Below are positions 54,735 through 61,908 of a DNA stretch of 61,908 bases, piece after piece. A program made the translations under genes and the position numbers. Every line of letters begins with the position of its first letter. Position 1 is the first letter of the stretch. Location: assembly GCA_028284925.1 (NCBI GenBank), contig JANQQT010000300.1, positions 1 to 61,908 of the forward strand. Direction: 5' to 3'. This DNA comes from Phycisphaeraceae bacterium (GTDB lineage Bacteria > Planctomycetota > Phycisphaerae > Phycisphaerales > Zrk34). The notes under the pieces were generated by a model. That model saw nothing but the letters and a program-made list of their open reading frames with translations, was not told the DNA's origin and ran no database searches.

Positions 54735-57700
54735 TGACCAACCCGCACTCCCAAACCTCCGTCGTCAAATCTTTCGTACTACTCGCATCTTTGTTCTTCG
54801 CTTCCATAACACATGCAGATCAACTCATCGATCTCAAAGCTGCTGCCCTCAAAGCCCCCGCCAACGTCCCCGCCCAACTCAAACTCGCCGATGCCTACCT
54901 CGCCGATGCGCAACTCGATAACGCCCTCAAGGCTTACAAGAAAATACTCGCCCTCAATCCCAATCACACCCGCGCCAAACGCATCGTCGAACGCCTCTCT
55001 CTCCCTCAAATCAAACTTGACGCACACCTCCAAATCCTCACCCGCATCATCGAATCCAACCCCACCAAAGACATCGTCCCCCTCCTCGATACCGCCTCCG
55101 CCCAGGCCCGCTCCTCATCCCATCGCGCCCAAATCCTTTACTTAAAGGGCCTTCTTGCCCTCAAAATCTCCAACCTCACCCTCGCCCAAACCAATTTCAC
55201 TGCCGCATCCAAACTCTATCCCAATACCACACATGCAGGCCTTGCTTCCATCCAACTCGCCAAATTCAATCACAAACAGGGCCATTCCTCCCTCGCGCGC
55301 TCCACCCTCGCCACACTCGCATCTTCCAAAACGCACTCCCCCGAGGTAACCAACCTCGCTCTCCTTGAACTAACCTTCTTCGACAACCAGCCCCTCTCTC
55401 CCTCTGCCCGCGCCGCCGCCCTCAAGTCTCTTTCGGCTAAACTCACTGATCCCACCGCCAAACGTATCGCTCTCACACAACTCCTCCACCTCACTCGCCT
55501 CGCTGCAGGACGTTGGACACCCGATGCAGTCACGACCATCGACCAACTCCTTAACACCAATCCCTCAGACCATCAACTCACAACACTCCTCACCCGGCTC
55601 AAGGAAATCGTCGCCGCCACCGACGACCGCCAAACCCTTCAAAAACTATTGACGCTACTGAATAAACATAAGTTCGCATCCCCAGCCCTTAACCGTTCCG
55701 CCCAATTCACCTTTATCACCGCCGCACTAAACCTTGCCGCCCTCGCCCCAACTCTCACCGATATGAAACCCGCGCTCCAAACTGCCCAGGCCGCCGTTAA
55801 CAGAATCACCCCCAAGCTCACCTCCGCTGCCGACCGCGCACGCCTCCAGGATCTCCGAGGCCAGATCCACCTCATCGACGGTCAGAAGCACGCTGCACTG
55901 AACCAATCCACCCTCGCCGTCGCCGCACTCATAAAAGCCAAGAACCATTACCTAAACACCACCCGCGCCAACCCCGACAACGCCTTTACCAGACTAAACA
56001 AAATCGCCTCACTCCTCGAACACCTCCACGAATGGGAAACGGCCGCCTCTGTCTATCGCGATCTTGCCCTTCAGCATCCCCAGAACCCCCATGCCGCCGA
56101 AGCCCTCTTCCGAGTTGCCCACATCTATGAACACAAACTCGACGCCCCCATCGCCGCCATTAACGCCTACGTCCACTACGCCTCGCGCTACCCCGCCGAA
56201 CTCCCATATCGACGTCAAAAGGTTGGCCTCCGACTCAAGCGACTTGGCTACGCAAACGTCGTCGACTTCCAAAAGAAGAACAATCTCAAGCCCGACGGTC
56301 TCTTTGGCCCAACCACTCAATCCAAACTCAAACAACTCGAACAAAAATTCGACCTCATCCGCGTCCGACCCAGCCACGCCAACACCATCTCCGTACGTGG
56401 TCGCTTCGTTCACCCTACCATCTTCGCCATCGCCAAAAAACTCCAGAACGCCGGTCACCATCGCAAAGCAATACACGCCTATCGAACCTTCCTGAATCTT
56501 TACCCCACCAAAAAAGACGCCGACGATGCCCTCTTCGCTATCGCCCGGATGTTCCGCGAAAACCACCTTTTCCACGAAGCCATTGCCGCATACCAAACCA
56601 TGATTGACGACTATCCCAACGGCAACATGACTTCAGACGCCTACATCCTCGCCGCCGCCTGTCTCGAAAACCTCGGCCAATGGAAAGCCGCCACCAACTA
56701 TTACCAGCTCTACATCAAAAAATTCCCCCGCTACAAATTCACCGCCCTCTGCAAATCCCGAATCACCGATCTCAACGAAATCTCACAATATCAGGACTTC
56801 ATCACCAACCATCCTACCGCCGCCAAGGTTGCCGAAGCCCAGTACCAGATCGGCGTCATCCTCTACAAACGAATCAAAAACTACACCAGAGCCGCCATTG
56901 AATTCGAAAAAGTTGCCTCCAAATACCCCAAACACATCCGCGCCTCAGAAGGCCTCTTCTCTGCCGCCACCGCACAACTTTGGGCGCAAAACTTTCCTGA
57001 TGCAAGACGCCTCGCACAACACCTCGTCAAAACATACCCCGACTCCCGTCTCGCCGATGACGCCCAATTCTGGATCGGCCACACCTATGAGTACCGCGCT
57101 CGAGCTCTCGGTAAACTCGACGCCGCTCGCATCATGATCAAGCGCCGCGCACTCCACTCCCGAAAAGTCCTCATCGCCGACCTCACCCTCCGCAAACAAT
57201 ATAACCCTAACGCCAAAGCGACCCCGATTGCCAACGAAAACATCTGGGGCGCAGACACCCTCAATCTCCTCGCCGCCGGCCCCCAGAAAGACCGCGTCAA
57301 CCGCGACCTCTTTAACGCCATCGCCGCGTACAAACAGGTCACTCAAAAATTCAAAACCGGCGACATGGCAGGCCGATCTCTTCTCCGCGTCGGTGCCATC
57401 TACACCCAATACCTCAACGATCCCGACAAAGGCATCGCGGCATACCAACTCCTCCTCCAACATTACCCAGGCACACCCCAGGCCCGCGATGCCCTCTACG
57501 CCGTCGGTGACCACTTCCGGAAAAACAAGCAACTCGACAAGGCCATCAACGCCTATCAGAAATTCGTCTACAACTTCCCTCGTGACAAACAGGTCCAGGA
57601 AGCCATGATTCAGATCGCCCGCTGCCACGCCGAAAAGAAGTCATGGGATAAAGCGCTCGATGCGTACCAGCGATACCTCAACAAATACCCAAAAGGAAAA

Positions 57701-57754
57701 CACACCGACGTAGCCAAAACTCAGGTTCAGTGGATCAGAACTTACCACTTCTAA
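54734..57754 (+). CDS. Large exported TPR protein with peptidoglycan-binding domain
   Basis: The 1006-residue product has a signal peptide (about residues 12-28, FASITHA) and many TPR repeats in two blocks, before and after a PG_binding_1-like domain at about residues 508-535 (VVDFQKKNNLKPDGLFGPTTQSKL). The C-terminal repeats (GxxxYQxFLxxYP pattern) resemble YbgF/BamD-type envelope repeats. It probably sits in the periplasm, anchored to peptidoglycan, and organises partners such as the co-translated TPR protein upstream. A terminator follows 90 bases downstream. The partners are unknown. Confidence 0.87.
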   Translation: MTNPHSQTSVVKSFVLLASLFFASITHADQLIDLKAAALKAPANVPAQLKLADAYLADAQLDNALKAYKKILALNPNHTRAKRIVERLSLPQIKLDAHLQILTRIIESNPTKDIVPLLDTASAQARSSSHRAQILYLKGLLALKISNLTLAQTNFTAASKLYPNTTHAGLASIQLAKFNHKQGHSSLARSTLATLASSKTHSPEVTNLALLELTFFDNQPLSPSARAAALKSLSAKLTDPTAKRIALTQLLHLTRLAAGRWTPDAVTTIDQLLNTNPSDHQLTTLLTRLKEIVAATDDRQTLQKLLTLLNKHKFASPALNRSAQFTFITAALNLAALAPTLTDMKPALQTAQAAVNRITPKLTSAADRARLQDLRGQIHLIDGQKHAALNQSTLAVAALIKAKNHYLNTTRANPDNAFTRLNKIASLLEHLHEWETAASVYRDLALQHPQNPHAAEALFRVAHIYEHKLDAPIAAINAYVHYASRYPAELPYRRQKVGLRLKRLGYANVVDFQKKNNLKPDGLFGPTTQSKLKQLEQKFDLIRVRPSHANTISVRGRFVHPTIFAIAKKLQNAGHHRKAIHAYRTFLNLYPTKKDADDALFAIARMFRENHLFHEAIAAYQTMIDDYPNGNMTSDAYILAAACLENLGQWKAATNYYQLYIKKFPRYKFTALCKSRITDLNEISQYQDFITNHPTAAKVAEAQYQIGVILYKRIKNYTRAAIEFEKVASKYPKHIRASEGLFSAATAQLWAQNFPDARRLAQHLVKTYPDSRLADDAQFWIGHTYEYRARALGKLDAARIMIKRRALHSRKVLIADLTLRKQYNPNAKATPIANENIWGADTLNLLAAGPQKDRVNRDLFNAIAAYKQVTQKFKTGDMAGRSLLRVGAIYTQYLNDPDKGIAAYQLLLQHYPGTPQARDALYAVGDHFRKNKQLDKAINAYQKFVYNFPRDKQVQEAMIQIARCHAEKKSWDKALDAYQRYLNKYPKGKHTDVAKTQVQWIRTYHF

Positions 57755-57843
57755 CCTTGATACCCCTCCACACGTGGCGCGGAGGGAGGGTAACATGATC
57801 AAGGAGGGATGCGATGATCTCGAGGAGAACCGATGATCAATTA

Positions 57844-57880
57844 GCCGACGAAGCACTGCATGAGCTTCGTCGGCCTTTTT
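57844..57880 (+). terminator. Intrinsic terminator after the TPR operon
   Basis: GCCGACGAAGC pairs exactly with GCTTCGTCGGC around a nine-base loop, followed by CTTTTTC. It ends the two-gene TPR unit. Confidence 0.9.
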
Positions 57881-57923
57881 CATTTATCCATACCATACAA
57901 CCTCCCGCTACACCCCTTTCCTC

Positions 57924-58901
57924 TCACCGCGACCGTACCAACCGCGACTCTTCTATCCCCAATCGATTAATAATCGGCGTAATGTCCTTCAAAAACCGCC
58001 GCCCATCCTGCACATATCCCGCCGTCGGCTTCAAACCCGGATCATGTCCCTCGAAAAACCGATTAAATCGCCGCATCAACAACTCACGCGTATATTTCGC
58101 CGTCATACTCGCGAGCGCAACCGGCAAATGACGATCATCACTCTTCGTCTCAAAACTGATCGTCATCACCCTCATACCCTCTTCAATCCGATACCGCGAA
58201 CAGTCATCCGATTCATCCAGCAAACGAATCTTCCCGTCCGGAAACATCAGCTGCAACAATTGGTGATAAACCTTTCGTCCCCCCTGCCGATCAATCACCA
58301 TCCACGGATGATACTTCCCAAACTTCGACCAAACCTCATAAATATGTTGTGACACAAACGTCCACGTACACCGCGCCTTTGATCGCGTCGCCGCCACCAG
58401 CGCATTAAATCGATCCTCATAGACCACCGCCGACTTTATATCCATTACCTTGACCTCCGCTGCCTTCATCTCCCGTTCCAATACCGCCTTCGCAATCCCC
58501 AGCTCCGCCTCCGTCATACAACTCGGCAGCGCCGGCCCACCCTCCTCATCGTTATACCACAACTGATCCGCCACCTTACTTTCCTCATCGTGCGCCGTCT
58601 TCGCCAGCAATCCCTCCAGATTCCCCGCCTCAACCCCCACTAGCTCGCCAAACGTCAACACCGCTCGCTCCAGATGTGCCAGCCCCACCTTCGGTGTATA
58701 CAACTTCTTCGAATCACCCACCGCCACACGTCGTCGCTTATCTCTCCCCTTCCTGCAAACACATCCATCCAAAACTTCCCACAAATCAGGCGGCTCCACT
58801 CCGCCCTCCGCACCCTTAATCGCAAAAACACAACGCGACACCACAAATGGACCAAACATCGGCCCATATCCCGCCTCATCAATACCCGCATAGATCAACA
58901 T
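57924..58901 (-). CDS. Divergent RNase HII-like protein
   Basis: I use the ATG at 58901 (GGAG upstream) rather than the GTG at 58925. The 325-residue protein begins GIDEAGYGPMFGP (Asp8, Glu9), the RNase HII catalytic start (GIDEAGRGPLAGP). VGDSKKL at 62-68, VIDRQGGR at 203-209 and KSDDRHLPVALASMTAKYTREL near 253-274 (compare ASIxAKxTRD) correspond to the other catalytic acids and the conserved Lys. It should cleave RNA in RNA-DNA hybrids. It is about 50% longer than RNase HII and lacks some of the usual sequence, so it may be a specialised member. Confidence 0.75.
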   Translation of the reverse strand: MLIYAGIDEAGYGPMFGPFVVSRCVFAIKGAEGGVEPPDLWEVLDGCVCRKGRDKRRRVAVGDSKKLYTPKVGLAHLERAVLTFGELVGVEAGNLEGLLAKTAHDEESKVADQLWYNDEEGGPALPSCMTEAELGIAKAVLEREMKAAEVKVMDIKSAVVYEDRFNALVAATRSKARCTWTFVSQHIYEVWSKFGKYHPWMVIDRQGGRKVYHQLLQLMFPDGKIRLLDESDDCSRYRIEEGMRVMTISFETKSDDRHLPVALASMTAKYTRELLMRRFNRFFEGHDPGLKPTAGYVQDGRRFLKDITPIINRLGIEESRLVRSR

Positions 58902-58972
58902 ATCGCTCCATACCTCACCAAGCACCGAATCCTACACCTTCTCCCAACACACCCACAACCCTATCATACCAC

Positions 58973-60082
58973 GTGAAAAATAAACCAAAAGTCCTCCTCG
59001 CCATGTCCGGCGGCGTCGATTCATCCGTCGCTGCCGCACTACTCAAACAAGATGGCTACGAAGTCGTCGGCTGCTTCATGCGCCTCGGCTCGCCCGGCGA
59101 ATCACTCACCGATGGCGAATTCTGCAATCCTGATGATGTCAAAATCGGACACCAGGGTTGCTGCTCCATCAACGATGCCAAAGACGCCCAACTCGTCGCC
59201 GCCAAACTCGATATCCCCTTCTACGTCCTCAACTTCAAAAAGGACTTTGGCAGAATCATCGACTACTTCGTCGATGAATATAACGCCGGTCGAACTCCCA
59301 ACCCCTGCGTCCGCTGCAACGACTGGCTCAAGTTCGGCAAACTCGCCCAATACGCCAAATCCATCGACGCCCAATACGTCGCCACCGGCCACTACGCACG
59401 CGTCGAAACCATCAACAACATACCCGCCCTCCTCCGTGGACTCGACCACGACAAAGACCAAAGCTACGTCCTCTTCGGCTCCCCTCTCTCTGAACTTGGC
59501 CACATGATGCTCCCCGTCGGCCGATACCTCAAACCCCAGATCAGACAACTCGCTGAAGAATTCGACCTCCCCGTCTTCAACAAACCTGACTCACAGGAAA
59601 TCTGCTTCGTACCTGATATGAACTACGCAGGCGTCGTCGAAAAACAAACCGAAGGCGGCTTCTCATTCGGGCAAATCAAAGACCTTGACGGCAACACCGT
59701 CGGCCAACATCAGGGACACCAGAATTTCACCATCGGCCAAAGACGCGGCGTCGGCGTCGCACTCGGCTATCCCATCTACGTCGTCGATAAAAACCCCGAC
59801 TCCAATACCATCACCGTCGGCCCACGCGAAGCCCTCGCCTCAAACGCATGCATCGCAACACAATCCAACTGGCTCATCGATCCCCCCACCGACCTCATTC
59901 CCTGCCAGGCGAAAATTCGCTACAACTCCTCCCCCGTCCCTGCACGCGTCAAACCTCTCCCCGGTAACCAGCTCGAAGTTCACTTCGACGAACCCCAGTT
60001 CGCCGTCGCCCCAGGCCAGGCCGTCGTCTGCTACCACGATGACCGCGTCATCACCGGCGCATGGATCAACAAGGCAATCTAA
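58973..60082 (+). CDS. mnmA: tRNA-specific 2-thiouridylase MnmA
   Basis: The longest frame begins inside the opposing gene; the GTG at 58973 (MKNKPKVLLAMSGG) is the likely start, giving 369 residues. The PP-loop ATPase motif is SGGVDSS at 12-18; catalytic cysteines are in NPCVRCN (112) and QEICFVPD (211). C-terminal domains contain NFTIGQRRGVGVA and the beta-barrel. It puts sulfur on U34 of Lys, Glu and Gln tRNAs using sulfur from a relay protein. It converges with a sulfatase gene at a 20-base gap. Confidence 0.95.
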   Translation: MKNKPKVLLAMSGGVDSSVAAALLKQDGYEVVGCFMRLGSPGESLTDGEFCNPDDVKIGHQGCCSINDAKDAQLVAAKLDIPFYVLNFKKDFGRIIDYFVDEYNAGRTPNPCVRCNDWLKFGKLAQYAKSIDAQYVATGHYARVETINNIPALLRGLDHDKDQSYVLFGSPLSELGHMMLPVGRYLKPQIRQLAEEFDLPVFNKPDSQEICFVPDMNYAGVVEKQTEGGFSFGQIKDLDGNTVGQHQGHQNFTIGQRRGVGVALGYPIYVVDKNPDSNTITVGPREALASNACIATQSNWLIDPPTDLIPCQAKIRYNSSPVPARVKPLPGNQLEVHFDEPQFAVAPGQAVVCYHDDRVITGAWINKAI

Positions 60083-60102
60083 CCCTTCCTCCCATCTTGC
60101 AC

Positions 60103-61533
60103 TTACCTCTTTGCCTTCCTCACCGGCATCTCCGCATCAACCCCCTTCAACCATTTCTTCAATTTACCCTTCAACCGCTTCGCCAGATCCGGCTTCTCCT
60201 TGGCCAGATCCTTCTTCTCCCCAATATCCTTCCTTACATCAAACAATTCCACCGAGTCATCCACAAACCTCAATATCAACTTGTAATCCCCCTCTCGTAT
60301 CGCCGCCCCCAGCTTATTCCCCCCATGAAACGCATAATTCGGATAATGAAAATAAATCGCATCCCGCTTCATCTTCCCCTTACCCGTCAACACCTTCATA
60401 ATGCTCTCCCCGTCACTCCCCTCTTTCCCCCTTGCTTTCAATCCTGCTGCCTCCAGCATCGTCAAATAAAAGTCGGTGCTGATCACCACGTCATCACTCA
60501 CCCTTCCTCCTTTCACCTTGCCCTTCCATCGCACAATCAAAGGCACGCGTATCCCCCCCTCATACAAATATCCCTTACCCATCCGCAACGGCCGCATATC
60601 CGCAACACCCATAAACCCGCCATTATCCGATGTGAAAATAATCATCGTCTCCTCACCAAGCCCCATATCATCCACCGCCTTCACCACCTGCCCGATTGAC
60701 TTATCCATCGCCTCAATCATCGCCGCATAGCGGGCATCCTTCACACCAGGCCCAATACGCTTCTTATACTTCTCCACCAACGCCTTCGGAGCCTCCATCG
60801 GCCAGTGAACCGTATAGTTCCACAACGTCAAGAAGAAAGGCCGTCCCTTATTCTTCTTCATAAAACCAATCGCCTCATCCGCCAACCGATAAGGCAAATA
60901 CTCCCCCTTCTTCCGATCCTTAATGTTGTGAATCCTGTACGGATCAAAAAACGTAGGAGGCCCCCCATAACTGCAACCGCCAATATTAATGTCATACCCC
61001 TGTCTTTCCGGGTAATATCTCAAATCCCCCATCCCACCTCTTCCACCCTTCCCCCTTCCGCTGATATGCCACTTCCCCATAAATGCCGTCGAATACCCTG
61101 CCTCCTTCAACCGCTCTGCTATCGTCACATACTTATCCGACAGATAATTCGTCACCTTCGCCGAGACAAACGGCGCATTCTTCTTCGCAAATCGCTTCTG
61201 GTCCGGCAGATGATTGGTAATCTTCAACCGCGCCGGAGTCAAACCCGCCATAATCGCCGCACGCGTCGGGCTACACACCGGCGCTGCCGCATAAGCATCC
61301 GTAAATCGCACACCTTCTTTCGCCAATCGATCAATAAACGGCGTATCCAATCTCCCATTCCCCTGACACGCCAGATCCATCCACCCCAAATCATCAATCA
61401 TGATCAAAATAATGTTTGGCTTGTTCCGCTCCCCATCCTTCATCACACCTTCCACCTCGCCACACCACACCATCCCCGCAACGAGCACCAAACTCAACCA
61501 ACCCGTCCATAACCGATTCACACAACCAGACAT
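60103..61533 (-). CDS. Exported sulfatase (formylglycine-dependent)
   Basis: I start at the ATG at 61533 (MSGCVNRLWTG, GGAG upstream); a further ATG lies at 61557. The 476-residue protein has a signal peptide and the sulfatase active site CSPTR, with Cys87 to be converted to formylglycine, preceded by the metal-binding IDDLGW. Later motifs include GKWH(I) and SDNGGF, which hold further metal and sulfate ligands. It hydrolyses a sulfate ester, probably on a polysaccharide, outside the cytoplasm. A second sulfatase lies upstream in the same direction. The substrate cannot be told. Confidence 0.94.
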   Translation of the reverse strand: MSGCVNRLWTGWLSLVLVAGMVWCGEVEGVMKDGERNKPNIILIMIDDLGWMDLACQGNGRLDTPFIDRLAKEGVRFTDAYAAAPVCSPTRAAIMAGLTPARLKITNHLPDQKRFAKKNAPFVSAKVTNYLSDKYVTIAERLKEAGYSTAFMGKWHISGRGKGGRGGMGDLRYYPERQGYDINIGGCSYGGPPTFFDPYRIHNIKDRKKGEYLPYRLADEAIGFMKKNKGRPFFLTLWNYTVHWPMEAPKALVEKYKKRIGPGVKDARYAAMIEAMDKSIGQVVKAVDDMGLGEETMIIFTSDNGGFMGVADMRPLRMGKGYLYEGGIRVPLIVRWKGKVKGGRVSDDVVISTDFYLTMLEAAGLKARGKEGSDGESIMKVLTGKGKMKRDAIYFHYPNYAFHGGNKLGAAIREGDYKLILRFVDDSVELFDVRKDIGEKKDLAKEKPDLAKRLKGKLKKWLKGVDAEMPVRKAKR

Positions 61534-61593
61534 AACGATCTCCAAAACTGATCTCATGATGAATTCAAACTCACATCCCCCACAACAAGCTGC

Positions 61594-61908
61594 CTATTTT
61601 ACATCCTTCGCCGCGACCGAATGACGCAAGATTCGATTTCGTTCCCAATTCTCTCCCGTCATGAACCGCGGCTTCGCATGACCCTTCTCCCACGCCGCAA
61701 TCTCATCCAGCAACGCCTTAACCCTTTCCTTCTGCCCCGCCTCACCCGCCAGGTTCCGCTTCTCCCACTCATCCTCCTTGATATTAAACAGCAAAGGTTT
61801 ATGTCCCTTCACCCTGATTAACTTCCAATCCCCCAACCGCACCGTCGCAATCCCACCCCTCCTCCAAAATAACCTCTTATGCACTACACCGCTCTTCTCC
61901 CCCCGCAG
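61594..61908 (-). CDS. Sulfatase, C-terminal fragment (truncated by window edge)
   Basis: The frame is open to the window end, giving about 104 C-terminal residues. LRGEKSGVVHKRLFWRR, AVRxGDWKLI-like sequence (TVRLGDWKLIRVKG) and LLFNIKEDEWEKRNLA match the C-terminal domain of sulfatases, where GDWKL is typical. The active-site region is outside the window. It is on the same strand as the other sulfatase, 60 bases upstream, so the two probably form an operon for a sulfated glycan. Confidence 0.88.
   Translation of the reverse strand: MRGEKSGVVHKRLFWRRGGIATVRLGDWKLIRVKGHKPLLFNIKEDEWEKRNLAGEAGQKERVKALLDEIAAWEKGHAKPRFMTGENWERNRILRHSVAAKDVK

Noticed and set aside
1-61908. CRISPR array, insertion sequence or prophage
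   Set aside because: I saw no regular direct repeats, transposase or integrase motifs, or phage structural genes.

Overview
The window looks like a chromosomal segment from a member of the Planctomycetota, probably class Phycisphaerae. The evidence is gene content: a Tat-exported DUF1501 protein, a PEP-CTERM protein with dockerin-like repeats, formylglycine-type sulfatases, a secreted PQQ-type beta-propeller, GYF_2 proteins, a class II photolyase and a homodimeric-type pyruvate dehydrogenase. This is an inference from families; there is no rRNA to place it. I see no insertion sequence, integrase or CRISPR array.

Layout. 1-5.4 kb: end of a type IV pilus operon (PilT C-terminus, PilC, two type IV prepilin-like proteins and a PilX-like protein with three EF-hand loops). 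5.6-15 kb: exported proteins (beta-propeller, PEP-CTERM/dockerin, DUF1501), an RRM protein, a class II photolyase, a decayed zinc-ribbon membrane gene, a tandem UspA protein and a tRNA-Arg. 15-17 kb: a Tat-exported TIM-barrel protein and a four-helix membrane protein. 17.5-25.7 kb: a tightly spaced four-gene operon (zinc-ribbon GTPase, GAP1-N2-like membrane protein, very large single-pass coiled-coil protein, tandem GYF_2 membrane protein), which I consider the most interesting system here. 25.8-39 kb: dapB, PPi-type phosphofructokinase, sulfotransferase plus sugar-kinase-like protein, RND permease, murD, a small zinc-ribbon protein, M20 peptidase, threonine aldolase and trpS. 39.4-43.2 kb: a ParA ATPase fused to a glycogen-binding (CBM48/AMPK-beta) domain and an acidic protein with a degenerate MinD-like domain. 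43.3-50 kb: a TlpA-like protein and the pyruvate dehydrogenase operon (aceE-aceF-lpd). 50.3-61.9 kb: ketoglutaric semialdehyde dehydrogenase, a ComEC-like MBL hydrolase, two exported TPR proteins, an RNase HII-like protein, mnmA and two sulfatases.

How it fits together. The pilus genes form one machine; aceE/aceF/lpd one complex; the TPR pair (4-base overlap region) and the sulfotransferase/kinase pair look co-translated. The four-gene operon joins a soluble GTPase to three proteins that each have one predicted transmembrane helix, which suggests a GTP-controlled membrane assembly resembling the GTPase/GAP1 conflict systems proposed from comparative genomics.

Base composition also changes along the window: the + strand is G-rich at the left and C-rich at the right, largely independent of gene orientation, with the changeover near 19-25 kb. 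That is the pattern expected at a replication terminus.
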